Source: Chloroflexota bacterium
GTDB lineage: Bacteria; Chloroflexota; Dehalococcoidia; Tepidiformales; Tepidiformaceae
Direction: 5' to 3'
Assembly: GCA_026702615.1 (NCBI GenBank)
Contig: JAPPBY010000017.1
Span: 62,001 to 126,000 of the forward strand
DNA length: 64,000 nt
Below, in pieces: positions 1 through 10,083 of the stretch. Under the pieces are notes generated by a model, which did no database searches, was not told the DNA's origin, and worked only from the letters and a program-made list of their open reading frames with translations. Position 1 is the stretch's first letter. Each line of letters begins with the position of its first letter. A program made the position numbers and the translations under genes.

Positions 1-1851
1 GGCGCGCGCCAGCTGGGCGAGGCGGCAAAGCAGCTTCTCGACCTCGAAGGGCGCGACCATCATGAGGTCGGCGAGCTCATCGATGATGAGCACCCAGTAG
101 GGGAGCTTCTTCAGAACGCGGGCGTGGCGGTTGTAGGCCTCGATGTTGCGCACCCCGACCTCGGAGAACTTGCGGTAGCGCGCCTCCATCTCGGAGACGA
201 CGGCCTGGAGCGTGCCCACGACCTTGTCGAGGTCGACGATGACCTCGCTGAAGGCCAGGTGCGGGAGACGCCCGTAGGTCGTCATCTCGACCCGCTTGGG
301 GTCGATCATGATGAAGCGCACCTGGTCGGGCGTGGCGTTGGTGATGAGGTTGGTGACGATGGCGTTCAGGCAGACGCTCTTGCCGCTGCCGGTGGCGCCG
401 GCGATGAGGAGGTGGGGCATCTTGGCAAGGTCGGCGACGACGGGCACACCGGAGACACCCTTGCCCAGCGAGATCGCGAGCTTCGACTTCGCGCTCATGT
501 CCTGGTACTCCAAGCTCTCCATGACGTTTCGCAGGGTGACGACCGTGGCGGTCTCATTGGGGACTTCGATGCCGACGATGGCGCGGCCGGGCACAGGCGC
601 CTCAATGCGAAGGCTGGGAGCGGCGAGGGCGAGGGCGAGGTCGCTCTGGAGGGCGGTGATCTTGTTGACGCGCACGCGGGTGCGGCCAGTCTCGACGCGC
701 TCCTTCGTGGGGCGGCCGTTCGCATCGAGCATCGGCTTGTTATCGGCGTCCTTGACGGGCACGTCCTTGTACTTGATCTCCCAGCCCGGCTCGACCCCGA
801 ACTGCGTGACGGCGGGACCCTCGTTGATCTCGACGACGGAGGCATCGACGCCAAAGCTCGCGAGGGTATCGACGATGAGCTGGGCGCGAGCGGCGTTGTC
901 GTGCTTGTGGTTGCGGCTGGGCTTGGGTTCCTGCAGCAGCTCGATGGGCGGGAGCTGCCAGCCGCTCTTGTCCTCGAAGGCGAGCTGGTGGGGCTCTTCC
1001 CCTTCGTCAGGTTCGGGCACCTCGTCCGGATCCTCTTCGTACGAGTCAACGGGGTCTGGCTGGACGGAGGCTTCGGTTTCGTCCTCGTACTGAGCGGTGG
1101 GGGCTTCGGCGACCTCGTCGGCGTGGGGCGCGCCGGGCTCGACGCGCGGGCGGAAGATGATGGGAGAGGGGTCGAACTCGACGGCGGATTGCGACTCAGC
1201 GCCGCCGATGACGGCCGTCCCGTTGCGCTTCCGGCGGCGGAAGAGGCGGGCGATGGTCGTGAGGCCGCGCCAGAAGGAGGCCAGCACCTGGTGTGGCCAG
1301 CGCCTCTCCCACGCGTAGGCAACACCGCGACCGGAGTACCGGAGAGCCGTGAGAGAGAAGTGAGGCGCGAGGAGGGCGAGGGCGACAACCGCCGAGGCGA
1401 GCCAGACGAGCACGTTGACCCAGCCGGTGACGATCGTGTGGCCGATCTCGCCGCCGAGGGTGAAGTCGCGGAGCTGGACGCCGGCGACGGTCCAGTCGGC
1501 GGAGTTCAGGCCAAGGGCGCCCCAGGCGAACAGGGCAAGGACGGGGTAGCCAAGGATGCGCCGCCAGAAGAGCAGGCGCTCCTCGCCGCTGTGACGCCAG
1601 GCGGTGACCGCCCAGGCGAGGAGCACGGCGGCCACGATGATGAGACCGAGCCCGAACGTTTCGATCACCCAGGTGCGGACATCCTGCGCGATGCCGACGA
1701 CATCGAAGAACCAGGGGAGGGCGGCAATCGCCGCCGCCAGCACTACGACAAGCACGATCTGCGCGCGGAACATGCGCGACCGCGGAAGGGCAAAGCGGGA
1801 GGGCGCATCTTTGGGCCCGGACGTGGACCGGGCCTGGGAGCGACCAGCCAT
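1..1851 (-). CDS. ftsK: DNA translocase FtsK/SpoIIIE, C-terminus outside window
   Basis: FtsK pumps chromosomal DNA through the closing division septum. The frame is open from an ATG at 1851 to the window edge (617 codons), so it is missing from the ORF track. The N-terminus has about four hydrophobic segments in residues 25-150, then a charged acidic linker, then the motor domain. The Walker A motif GATGSGKS lies near residue 490 and a Walker B-like LIIDELADLM near residue 590. A short charged insertion follows the VTQFGVEPG stretch. The rest of the motor and the DNA-reading gamma domain lie beyond base 1. It is last in the housekeeping run, 62 nt after rnj. Most of the track's ORFs across this region are shadows. 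Confidence 0.95.
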   Translation of the reverse strand, partial: MAGRSQARSTSGPKDAPSRFALPRSRMFRAQIVLVVVLAAAIAALPWFFDVVGIAQDVRTWVIETFGLGLIIVAAVLLAWAVTAWRHSGEERLLFWRRILGYPVLALFAWGALGLNSADWTVAGVQLRDFTLGGEIGHTIVTGWVNVLVWLASAVVALALLAPHFSLTALRYSGRGVAYAWERRWPHQVLASFWRGLTTIARLFRRRKRNGTAVIGGAESQSAVEFDPSPIIFRPRVEPGAPHADEVAEAPTAQYEDETEASVQPDPVDSYEEDPDEVPEPDEGEEPHQLAFEDKSGWQLPPIELLQEPKPSRNHKHDNAARAQLIVDTLASFGVDASVVEINEGPAVTQFGVEPGWEIKYKDVPVKDADNKPMLDANGRPTKERVETGRTRVRVNKITALQSDLALALAAPSLRIEAPVPGRAIVGIEVPNETATVVTLRNVMESLEYQDMSAKSKLAISLGKGVSGVPVVADLAKMPHLLIAGATGSGKSVCLNAIVTNLITNATPDQVRFIMIDPKRVEMTTYGRLPHLAFSEVIVDLDKVVGTLQAVVSEMEARYRKFSEVGVRNIEAYNRHARVLKKLPYWVLIIDELADLMMVAPFEVEKLLCRLAQLARA

Positions 1852-1913
1852 TCGGACGGTACCCCGGCGCGGACGGACTCCCCACCGGCGCTGCTTAGGT
1901 CCAGGGTTCTCGA

Positions 1914-3578
1914 CTACACCTCGACCGTGACGGGCAGCACCATCGGCCGTCGCCGTGTCTCATCGTACAAGAACTTGCTCAAAGCGTCCTTCAAACGAGC
2001 GTTGACCTCGCCCGCGGGGGCAGCGTGCTCGCGGCCTTCGAGAGCGCCCTCGGCGACGCGGGCGGCGCGATCGAGGAGGGCCGCGTTCTCGTCGCTGTCG
2101 ACGAAACCCCGCGAAAGCACCTCGGCCGGACGCACGAGGCGCCCGGTCTGTGCATCGACGGCGACGATGACGATGAGGACGCCGTCGGTGGAGAGGTGAG
2201 CGCGGTCGCGGAGGATGTACTCGTCCACATCGCCGATGCCGAGGCCGTCGATGTAGACGTAGCTGGCCTCAACGCGGCCCGCGAGGCGTGCCTCCTCCTC
2301 GTCGATCTCGAGGACGTCGCCGTCGGTGAGGACGAAGGCGTTCCCTTTGGGCACGCCCACGCGCTCGGCGAGGTGCGCGTGGGTTACGAGGTGGCGGTAC
2401 TCGCCATGGACGGGGACGAAGTACTCGGGCTGGAGGATGCTATGGATGATCTTGAGCTCGTCCTGGCTGGCGTGGCCACGGACGTGCACGTTCTCGACGC
2501 GGTTGTAGAGGACGCGGGCGCCCTGGCGGAACAGGTTGTCCACGTTGCGCGCGACGGCCTGCTCGTTTCCGGGTATGGCGTTGGCGGAGAGGACGACGGT
2601 GTCGCCCTCGGCGATGGTGATGTGGCGGTGGGTGCCGTTGGCGATGCGCGTGAGGGCGCTCGTGGGCTCGCCCTGGCTGCCGGTGGTGATGATCACGAGC
2701 CGCGAGGGGGGCGTCTTCTTCATCTCATCGACCCCGACGATCGTCCCCTCGGGGGCGTCGAGGTAGCCCAACTGACGGGCCATGGCGACGTTGTCGATCA
2801 TCGAGCGGCCGGTCACGAACACCTTTCGCCCCGTGAAGACGGCGGCGTCGACCACCTGCTGGGCGCGCGAGATCAGGGAGGCGAAGGTGGCGACGATGAC
2901 GCGTCCCTCGGCGTTGACCATGATGTTGCGAAGGGAGTCGCCCACGAGCTGTTCGCTGGGGGTATGGCCTTCGACCTCGGCGTAGGTGGAGTCGGCCAGC
3001 AGGAGCAGGCAGCCTTCGCCGCCGATCTGCCCGAGGCGGGTGAGGTCGGTGTGCTGGTCCATGACAGGCGTGTGGTCGAGCTTGAAGTCTCCGGTGTGGA
3101 CAACCGTGCCGAGCGGCGTGCGGATGATGAGGCCGCAGGCGTCGGGGATGCTGTGGGCGACGGCGAAGAACTCGACCTCGAAGGCGCCTGCCTTGACGGT
3201 GTCGCCGGGCTGCACCTCGTGCAGGGGCTCAAGGGGGAGCTTGTGCTCCTGCAGCTTCACGCGGACGAGGCCCTGGGTGAGCCGCGTGCCGTAGATGGGC
3301 GCGCTGAAGTCGCGACAGAAGTAGGGAAGGGCGCCCACGTGATCCTCGTGGCCGTGGGTGAGGAAGACGCCGCGCAGCTTCTCGACGTTGGCCCTGAGGT
3401 AGGAAAAGTCGGGGATGACGAGGTCGACGCCGAGCATCTCCTCCTCGGGGAACATGAGGCCGACGTCGACGACGATGATGTCGTCGCCGTACTCGAAGAG
3501 CATCATGTTGCGCCCGATCTCGCCGAGACCGCCGAGGGGGATGACACGCAGGGTGTTGTTGGTTGTCGGGTTGGTCAC
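1914..3578 (-). CDS. rnj: Ribonuclease J
   Basis: RNase J is a zinc-dependent endoribonuclease and 5'-3' exoribonuclease of mRNA decay and rRNA processing. At 554 aa it has the usual family length. The metallo-beta-lactamase signature HGHEDH is at residues 75-80, HTGDFKLD lies near residue 160, and HGEYRHL in the C-terminal part of the core supplies the beta-CASP region. The start is GTG, 3 nt after the UDG stop, so translation is probably coupled. RNase J as the main decay nuclease fits Chloroflexota, Actinobacteria or Firmicutes better than enterobacteria. Confidence 0.96.
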   Translation of the reverse strand: MTNPTTNNTLRVIPLGGLGEIGRNMMLFEYGDDIIVVDVGLMFPEEEMLGVDLVIPDFSYLRANVEKLRGVFLTHGHEDHVGALPYFCRDFSAPIYGTRLTQGLVRVKLQEHKLPLEPLHEVQPGDTVKAGAFEVEFFAVAHSIPDACGLIIRTPLGTVVHTGDFKLDHTPVMDQHTDLTRLGQIGGEGCLLLLADSTYAEVEGHTPSEQLVGDSLRNIMVNAEGRVIVATFASLISRAQQVVDAAVFTGRKVFVTGRSMIDNVAMARQLGYLDAPEGTIVGVDEMKKTPPSRLVIITTGSQGEPTSALTRIANGTHRHITIAEGDTVVLSANAIPGNEQAVARNVDNLFRQGARVLYNRVENVHVRGHASQDELKIIHSILQPEYFVPVHGEYRHLVTHAHLAERVGVPKGNAFVLTDGDVLEIDEEEARLAGRVEASYVYIDGLGIGDVDEYILRDRAHLSTDGVLIVIVAVDAQTGRLVRPAEVLSRGFVDSDENAALLDRAARVAEGALEGREHAAPAGEVNARLKDALSKFLYDETRRRPMVLPVTVEV

Positions 3579-3581
3579 GGG

Positions 3582-4211
3582 CTACTCAAACAGCTTCATC
3601 TGCTGGGCGGGGGGCGCTTCTTCGGCCGCCTCGGCCCCCCCGGCGCGGCTGGCGCGGGCGCGCTCGAGGAGCTCGGGGAGGGTGCGGAAGTCCTCAATGA
3701 TGACGCCGCGGAGGCGCTGCTGGTGGAGGGCGGCGGCGGGGTGGTACATCGGCACAAGGATGCGACCGTTGGCCTCGCGGGGGCGGCCGTGGATGCGGGA
3801 GATCGCCTGGTTCGGGAAGAAGCGCGACATCGAGTAGCGCCCGAGGGTGACGATGAGGAGGGGGTCGATGAGGCGGATCTGGGCGCTGAGGTAGTCGCTG
3901 CAGGCCTCGATCTCGGTGGGCAGCGGGTCGCGGTTGCCGGGCGGGCGGCACTTGAGGACGTTGCAGATGTAGACCTCGGGACGGGTGAGCCCCGCCTCCC
4001 CCAGCAGCTCCTCAAGGAAGGCGCCGGCCTGCCCCACGAAGGGGCGCCCCTGGCGGTCCTCGTTCACGCCGGGAGCCTCACCGATGAACATCACCTCGGC
4101 GTCAAGCGGTCCTTCCCCGGGGACGGCGAGGGTGCGGGTGCGGGCAAGGGTGCATCGCTGGCAGCCGCGGACCTCGTCGTAGAGCTGCTCGACTTCCTGC
4201 GCGACCGTCAC
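3582..4211 (-). CDS. Family 4 uracil-DNA glycosylase
   Basis: This enzyme removes uracil from DNA as the first step of base excision repair. Four cysteines at about residues 17, 20, 88 and 104 match the [4Fe-4S] cluster ligands of family 4 enzymes. The active-site region GEAPGVNEDRQGRPFVGQAG lies at residues 44-63. Length (209 aa) is normal for the family. The GTG start overlaps the tatC stop as GTGA, so the gene is in the tat-rnj operon. Family 4 enzymes are common in thermophiles and high-GC bacteria. Confidence 0.95.
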   Translation of the reverse strand: MTVAQEVEQLYDEVRGCQRCTLARTRTLAVPGEGPLDAEVMFIGEAPGVNEDRQGRPFVGQAGAFLEELLGEAGLTRPEVYICNVLKCRPPGNRDPLPTEIEACSDYLSAQIRLIDPLLIVTLGRYSMSRFFPNQAISRIHGRPREANGRILVPMYHPAAALHQQRLRGVIIEDFRTLPELLERARASRAGGAEAAEEAPPAQQMKLFE

Positions 4212-5305
4212 GCGGCAGCCTCCGGAACCTCGGCCTCACCGCGCGGCGTGTACAGAATCTTCGCGAAGAGCACGCCGAGGAAGTAGAGCCCGAGGAGTGG
4301 GATGGCGACGACCGACTGGGTGAGCGGGTCGGGCGTTGGGGTCGCAATCGCGGCGAGGATGAAGACGAGCACGATCGCGTAGCGCCAGAAACGCAGGAGC
4401 TGGCCCGCCGTCACCATGCCGACGCGGGCGGCGACGGCGAGGACCATGGGGAGCTGATAGGCGATGCCGATCCAGAGAATGATGCGCGTGACGAAGCTGA
4501 TGTACTCGTGGATGCCGGTCACGCTCACGACGTTCTCGGACGCCACACCGAGCAGGAAGTCGAGCGCGCGGGGGAGTACGACGTAGTAGGCGAAGGCCAT
4601 GCCGGCGAGCATGAAGAACATGCAGCCGAAGGTGCCGAGGAGGAGGATGCGGCGCTCTCCCCTGGTGAGGCCGGGCACGATGAAGGCGAGGGCCTCGTAG
4701 ATGATGATGGGGAGCGCGAGCAGCAGACCTCCGTAAATGGCAATCTTGAAGATTGCGGAGATGCGGTCGGTGGGGGAGAAGGAGGCGAGGCGGAAGTTCT
4801 CCTCGCTCTTGCCAGAGAGGTAGTCGTAGGCCTCCTGGACCGTTTCCAGTCTCCTGACATCATCCGGCGCCACCTCGGGGGTGCTGAGCCCTCCCGAAGC
4901 TTTGGAAAGGGCGTTTTCAAGGGCCCTTGTGATCTGCAGATCGTTGAGCGCCAGACCCTCCGGCGTGGGGCCACGGAGCTCAGCCTCTGGAGGGATGTAC
5001 CGCCCGTCAGGATTCCGCTCGTGCACCAGGAGGGCCAACTCGTCCTGGACCAGCTCGAGATTGACGTCGATGCGGTCGCGGGCGGGCATGAGCAGGATGT
5101 CGAAGGTGTTGGGAAGGTTGTCGGGCGGGTCCCAGGTGAAGAACAGGACCGCGATGACCCCGAGAAGCATGGCGGCGGCGGCAACCATGAAGCGGTTCCG
5201 CAGCTCGATGAGGTGCTCGATGATCGTGAGATCCGAGCCTTCCTCCGGCCCGATAACCTCCCCGGGCCCCTCTTCGGGGTTGACGACGGTGCTGTCAGTG
5301 ACCAT
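4208..5305 (-). CDS. tatC: Twin-arginine translocase subunit TatC with enlarged first loop
   Basis: TatC is the multi-spanning receptor that recognises twin-arginine signal peptides of folded exported proteins. The C-terminal half is typical, with the EALAFIVPGLTRGERR region and about five hydrophobic segments. The protein is 365 aa, whereas most TatC proteins are 240-290. The excess is an approximately 110-residue charged, partly helical stretch between the first membrane segment (about residues 38-57) and the second (about 180-200), which should face the outside. The gene follows the tatA/B-like gene directly. Two Tat-signal binding proteins elsewhere in the window are likely clients. Confidence 0.95.
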   Translation of the reverse strand: MVTDSTVVNPEEGPGEVIGPEEGSDLTIIEHLIELRNRFMVAAAAMLLGVIAVLFFTWDPPDNLPNTFDILLMPARDRIDVNLELVQDELALLVHERNPDGRYIPPEAELRGPTPEGLALNDLQITRALENALSKASGGLSTPEVAPDDVRRLETVQEAYDYLSGKSEENFRLASFSPTDRISAIFKIAIYGGLLLALPIIIYEALAFIVPGLTRGERRILLLGTFGCMFFMLAGMAFAYYVVLPRALDFLLGVASENVVSVTGIHEYISFVTRIILWIGIAYQLPMVLAVAARVGMVTAGQLLRFWRYAIVLVFILAAIATPTPDPLTQSVVAIPLLGLYFLGVLFAKILYTPRGEAEVPEAAA

Positions 5306-5310
5306 GTGAG

Positions 5311-5931
5311 TTAGAAGACGAGCGGCTTCTCAGGGCTGGCTTCGGCCTCTTCCTCCGCCTCCGCCTCTGCTTCTTCAGTCGCCTCGGTGGCGGGCGCTGC
5401 CGGTGTCTCTCGCGATTCGAGGGTGCCGATGGCGGGCATGTAGGCGGGGCCGGGCGTGCCCCGGGGCGGCTCAGCGCCGTTCACATCTGCGTCAACGGCG
5501 GCGCCGTTCGCGCCAGCGGTCGCTGGAATCGGCTTCTCCTCCTGCGCCTGCGCTGCAGCGCTCGCGGGCTCGGCAGCCTCGGTCTTCGTGGTGGCGGCCT
5601 CCTCGATGCTCGTGCGGACCACCCCCAGCTCCTCGGCAGCTTCTGAGGTGACCTCCTCCACTTCCCCACGAACCTCGGTGAGCTCTTCCTGCACATCGCG
5701 CACCGTCGTACGCATCTCCTGGACGTCGGCGCGGACGGCCTCCATCTCCTCGTTGAGGTAGGCGAACTCCTCGCTGAACTCGTCACGCACGAGGCGGGCG
5801 TAGCGCTGGAGCTTCTTCAAGCCACGGCCAAGGTAGTAGGCCATCTCGGGCAGGCGACGCGGACCCACGACGATGACGATGAGGGCTACGACGAGCAGGA
5901 TTTCCTCGAGGCCAATGCCGAGGAACTGCAA
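5311..5931 (-). CDS. tatA: TatA/TatB family translocase protein
   Basis: TatA and TatB proteins are single-span membrane components that form the Tat pore or assist TatC. One N-terminal hydrophobic helix is followed by GPRRLPEMAYYLGRGL and an amphipathic helix, as in the family. A long coiled coil covers about residues 45-115, and the tail is Ala/Glu-rich and probably disordered. The VVGPRRLPE motif and long tail look more TatB-like than TatA-like. No second copy is seen here. The start is a TTG at 5931. It lies 5 nt before tatC. Confidence 0.88.
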   Translation of the reverse strand: MQFLGIGLEEILLVVALIVIVVGPRRLPEMAYYLGRGLKKLQRYARLVRDEFSEEFAYLNEEMEAVRADVQEMRTTVRDVQEELTEVRGEVEEVTSEAAEELGVVRTSIEEAATTKTEAAEPASAAAQAQEEKPIPATAGANGAAVDADVNGAEPPRGTPGPAYMPAIGTLESRETPAAPATEATEEAEAEAEEEAEASPEKPLVF

Positions 5932-5967
5932 AGCGGACGCTCCAGCGCGGCGCCGGGACGGGGAAGC

Positions 5968-6228
5968 TTAGTCGCCGTCCTCGATGCCGTGGTCTTGGAC
6001 ATAGTCTACCGCGTCCTGCACGGTGACGATCTTTTCGGCATCTTCGTCGCTGATCTCAAGCTGCACGTCGCCGGAGAACTCTTCCTCCAGGGACATGATG
6101 AGCTCGACCAGGTCGAGGGAATCGGCTTCGAGGTCGTCGACGAACGAAGCGGTGGGGACGACATCGCCCTCATCAACGCCCAACTGTTCGACAACGATGG
6201 CGCGGACACGCTCAAAGATTGATGCCAT
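5968..6228 (-). CDS. acpP: Acyl carrier protein
   Basis: ACP carries growing acyl chains on a phosphopantetheine arm during fatty-acid synthesis. The 86-aa acidic protein has the attachment motif ADSLDLVEL near residues 35-43, the serine being the modified residue. Its ATG follows the nusB stop with no gap. It is separated from fabG by nusB, an unusual order compared with the common fabD-fabG-acpP arrangement. Confidence 0.97.
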   Translation of the reverse strand: MASIFERVRAIVVEQLGVDEGDVVPTASFVDDLEADSLDLVELIMSLEEEFSGDVQLEISDEDAEKIVTVQDAVDYVQDHGIEDGD

Positions 6229-6704
6229 CTACGTCTCCTCAGGAGTGCTTGTCGGCTCGCTCGGCTCTTGCGCCCGAGTCGCGCTGATCTCTTTGCTGAC
6301 CGTCCGCAGCACCCCGTTTACGAACCCGGCTGACGTCTCGCTTCCATAGCGATGGGCAAGCTCGACAGCCTCGTTTACGACGGCTCCGACCGGCGCAGAA
6401 TTATCGTGAAGCAACTCCCAGAGCGCAAGTCTCAGGATGGTTCGCTCGACGACGGGAAGGGTTCTGAGGGGGTGACGAGGGGCAACGGGCTGGAGGCGCC
6501 GATCGAGGTCCTCGCGGGAGTCAAGAATGCCCCGGAGCACCTCGCGGCCGAAATTGGACGGCCGTTTGCCGGTCACCTCGCGGTCCTCGCCGGCAACGTC
6601 CTGGAGACGGCGGTCGTAGGCGGCCTCGGCATCGTGGCCGGAGGTTTCAGCTTCGTACAAGGCCTCGATCACGAGGCAGCGCGCGCGGCGCAGGACGTGG
6701 TCGG

Positions 6705-6708
<4 letters not shown>
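6229..6708 (-). CDS. nusB: Transcription antitermination factor NusB
   Basis: NusB binds boxA RNA with NusE (S10) to prevent early termination in rRNA operons. The 159-aa helical protein carries the conserved [19 protein letters not shown] segment and the [24 protein letters not shown]-terminal region. The ORF track starts at 6741, but a GTG at 6708 overlaps the fabG TGA (GTGA) and gives the normal length, so I use it. It sits between fabG and acpP in one coupled operon. Confidence 0.93.
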
Positions 6709-7454
<746 letters not shown>

Positions 7455-7456
7455 GG

Positions 7457-8392
7457 CTACAACTCGACGTGGACGGACTCGGCGCTGTTGACGGTGATGC
7501 AGGTGGAGCGACGCAGCATGCGCTTGATGATGCCGCTCAGCACGCGGCCGGGGCCGAACTCGATGAACGTATCGACCCCCTGCTCGCCGAGGAACTCGAC
7601 CGTTCGCGCCCACTGGACGGGGCGGTGGACCTGGTCGACGAGCTCGTTGCGGACGGTCGTTATGTCGTCGATGGCCGTGGCGGTGCAGTTGGCCACGACG
7701 GGTACCTGCAGCTCGGAGAAGCTGGTGGTGGCGACGGGGTTCACCATGCCCTCGGCGGCGGAGCGCATGAGCGAGCTGTGGAACGCGCCGCTCACGCTAA
7801 GGGGGATGACTTTCTTCGCGCCGCGGGCCTGGGCGTAGTCGAGGGCGCGGACGACGGTGTCGCGCGGGCCGCCGACGACGATCTGGCCGGGGGCGTTGAC
7901 GGTGCAGATCTCGGCGCCGGACTCGCGGCAGACATCCTCGCACTCGCTCACATCGAGGCCGATGACGGCAGCCATGGTTCCGGGGCGGGACTTTCCGGCG
8001 GCGGCCATTAGCTCGCCGCGGGTGCGGAGCAGGCGGATGGCGTCGTCGAAGGTGAGGGCGCCGGCGGCCACGAGGGCGGGATACTCGCCGAGGGAGTGGC
8101 CGGCAACGAAGGCCGGGCGTTCAAGCAGGTCCGGGTTGAGGTCGGTAGCGACGCGGAGGAGGGCGAGGCTGGTGACGGCGATCGCGGGCTGCGTGTTCTG
8201 GGTCTGCTGGAGCTCGTCCTCGGGGCCCTCGAAGCAGATGCGGGAGAGGGGAATGCCGAGGATATCGTCGGCGCGGTCGAAGAGATCCTTCGCAGCGGGG
8301 AACTCGTCGTAGAGGTCCTTGCCCATTCCGACAACCTGGGCGCCCTGCCCGGGGAAGACGAAGGCGCGCCGTCCCTCGGCGGCTTCACGCAG
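7457..8392 (-). CDS. fabD: Malonyl-CoA:ACP transacylase FabD (start uncertain)
   Basis: FabD loads malonyl groups onto ACP. It has [10 protein letters not shown] near its start and the nucleophile motif [10 protein letters not shown]. The ORF track extends it to 8728 across rpmF in another frame, which is unlikely. Between the rpmF stop and FPGQG there is no ATG, GTG or TTG in frame. I mark the CTG at 8392, which gives 311 aa, the usual size. A GTG inside rpmF is the alternative and would add about 30 residues. Gene identity is firm but the start is not. Confidence 0.93.
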   Translation of the reverse strand: MREAAEGRRAFVFPGQGAQVVGMGKDLYDEFPAAKDLFDRADDILGIPLSRICFEGPEDELQQTQNTQPAIAVTSLALLRVATDLNPDLLERPAFVAGHSLGEYPALVAAGALTFDDAIRLLRTRGELMAAAGKSRPGTMAAVIGLDVSECEDVCRESGAEICTVNAPGQIVVGGPRDTVVRALDYAQARGAKKVIPLSVSGAFHSSLMRSAAEGMVNPVATTSFSELQVPVVANCTATAIDDITTVRNELVDQVHRPVQWARTVEFLGEQGVDTFIEFGPGRVLSGIIKRMLRRSTCITVNSAESVHVEL

Positions 8393-8421
8393 CGCAAGGA
8401 AGGCGGTGGAGGACGTGGGGG

Positions 8422-8619
8422 CTACCCTTCCAGATCCGGATCGGGCATCCGCAGGACTTCCCGACCCCGATAGAGCCCGCACACCGGACACGTCTGGTGG
8501 GAGAGGCGCGGCGCCCTGCAGTCGCTGCAAATCACGACGTGGGGCGCTCGCAGGCGATGGTGCCCGCGACGCTTGCGCTGGCGAGTCTTGGGGTACTTGC
8601 GCTTGGGAAGGGGGGGCAT
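8422..8619 (-). CDS. rpmF: 50S ribosomal protein L32
   Basis: L32 is a small protein of the large ribosomal subunit. The 65-aa basic protein begins MPPLPKRKYPKTRQRKRR and carries a four-cysteine zinc ribbon, CSDC then CPVC. Its position after DUF177 and before the fatty-acid genes is the classical yceD-rpmF-fab order, linking ribosome and lipid synthesis. Confidence 0.97.
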   Translation of the reverse strand: MPPLPKRKYPKTRQRKRRGHHRLRAPHVVICSDCRAPRLSHQTCPVCGLYRGREVLRMPDPDLEG

Positions 8620-8688
8620 CGGTTCGCTCCCGGGGTAGTGTTGCGCTCACGGCCTTCTTGCTCATGGTGATCGGTTGGGGCACGCGAG

Positions 8689-9204
8689 TCAGGATTCGCT
8701 CTCTCTCAGGGAGGCCAGGGCTGCCCATCGGGGATCGCTGGCCACGGGTTCACAGGCGCATTCGCCGGTGTTTCTGTCGATTCCGCAGCTCGGGCAGAAG
8801 CCCTGGCAGTCGGCGCTGCAGAGCGGCTGCATGGGAGCAGCCGCTTCACAATACTGCCGCACACCTTCCGTAATGTCGATCAGGTGGCTGCGGGAGATCG
8901 AGAAGGCTTCGGGGTCGCTGTCGTCGTCCTCGAGGCGGGTACCGCTGGCCACGTCGTAACGCTGCTCGTACACCTCGTCGAAGGAGATGGCGGTGGGGAT
9001 GGCGACGGGCGAGAGACAGCGCGAGCACTCGGCATCGAGGGTGATCTCGAGGGAGGCACGCACGAGGGCGCCGGCGCCGATGCGCACAAGCTCGACCCTG
9101 CCGCCGGTGACCGCGCCGGACGGCGGCAGCTCGTGGATGCGGGAGGCGCCGGGGCCGTCGGCGAGGAGCTGGGAGGCGTTGAAGGCGAGGGTCTGGAATT
9201 CCAT
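8689..9204 (-). CDS. DUF177 (YceD family) protein
   Basis: DUF177 proteins are encoded next to rpmF in most bacteria and are linked to 23S rRNA accumulation. The protein has the conserved CSRCLSP motif in the middle and a C-terminal cysteine cluster (CSADCQGFCPSCG). The track start at 9279 would include an unlikely Arg-rich leader. The ATG at 9204 is preceded by an AGGAGGG-type ribosome site and gives 171 aa. It is first in the minus-strand run, with a TATACT box upstream. Confidence 0.92.
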   Translation of the reverse strand: MEFQTLAFNASQLLADGPGASRIHELPPSGAVTGGRVELVRIGAGALVRASLEITLDAECSRCLSPVAIPTAISFDEVYEQRYDVASGTRLEDDDSDPEAFSISRSHLIDITEGVRQYCEAAAPMQPLCSADCQGFCPSCGIDRNTGECACEPVASDPRWAALASLRESES

Positions 9205-9243
9205 GCCGGCCCTCCTGCGCGCCGAGGAACGGCGGCACGAATC

Positions 9244-9249
9244 AGTATA
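9244..9249 (-). promoter_or_regulatory. -10 box TATACT for the DUF177-rpmF-fab operon
   Basis: TATACT matches the sigma-70 -10 consensus at five of six positions and implies a leader of roughly 35 nt that contains the strong ribosome site. No clear -35 is visible. The divergent interval 9205-9377 also serves the plus-strand zinc-ribbon gene, before which TAGGGT ends 10 nt from the start codon. Confidence 0.6.
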
Positions 9250-9377
9250 GCGCCGGGGTGGTCGCGCCCCGAGGAACATAAGCGTGCGGGGGCCAGACAG
9301 ATTCCCCGGGGAGGGTCGAAACGCCGTTTACTGGCCACCCGGCGCCGCCTACGCTTGTCGCTAGGGTTAGCCTCCGA

Positions 9378-10079
9378 ATGCCACAGGTCGCAGACCTCGC
9401 CTCACTCCAGGAATACGACGACACCCTTGTTGGATTGACCGCCGAGCTGGAGGAGGCGCGAACGGACCTCGAAGACGACGAAGCGTTGCAGGCCGCGCAG
9501 ACCGCCGCCACCGAGGCGGACGACCATTGCGCATCCCTGGAACGCGAGCAGCGCCGGTTGGAAGGCGAGATCGACGGCCTCGTGGCGAAAGTCGAGCGTG
9601 AGGAGAAGCGTCTCTACGACGGCTCCGTCAAGCTGCCGAAGGAGCTGGAGGGCATCCAGCAGGAAGTCGCCTCGCTGAGGTCCCGCCTTTCCGACGTCGA
9701 GGACACCGAGCTGGCACTGCTCGACAGGCTGGAGGAGGCGGAGGGGGCACGCGATTCCGCACGGGACGCGCTGGCGCGGGAGGAGGCGGCCTCGAAGGAA
9801 AAGCAGGAGCGCCTCGGGGGTGAAATTGCAGGGCTGGAGGGCCGGATCGAGGCGACGACCGGGGAGCGGGACACGTGCAAGGAGCGGCTGACGGCCACCC
9901 TGGTGGCGCAATACGAGGACCTGCGGCGGCGGAAGGGGGGCGTGGCGGTAACCCACCTGCGGGCGGGGGCCTGCACAGGTTGTCGCATAAGCGTGCCGCC
10001 CTCGGCGCGCAAGCGCGCGCTCGACCCGGAAGCGCCGGCGCTCTGTCCCAACTGCGAACGAATCCTGGTGGGGTACTAG
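9378..10079 (+). CDS. Coiled-coil protein with C4-type zinc ribbon
   Basis: The 233-aa protein is a long heptad-rich coiled coil (about residues 10-170) ending in a zinc ribbon with CTGC and CPNC pairs. Proteins of this architecture are usually annotated as C4-type zinc-ribbon proteins and resemble a nucleic-acid-associated family often found near RNase H genes. Its exact role is unknown. It lies 4 nt upstream of the recombinase-like gene and in one operon with RNase H. Confidence 0.9.
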   Translation: MPQVADLASLQEYDDTLVGLTAELEEARTDLEDDEALQAAQTAATEADDHCASLEREQRRLEGEIDGLVAKVEREEKRLYDGSVKLPKELEGIQQEVASLRSRLSDVEDTELALLDRLEEAEGARDSARDALAREEAASKEKQERLGGEIAGLEGRIEATTGERDTCKERLTATLVAQYEDLRRRKGGVAVTHLRAGACTGCRISVPPSARKRALDPEAPALCPNCERILVGY

Positions 10080-10083
10080 GGCG

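Noticed and set aside
124-2199. 691-codon plus-strand ORF at the left edge
   Set aside because: It is antisense to ftsK and the end of rnj, both supported by motifs.
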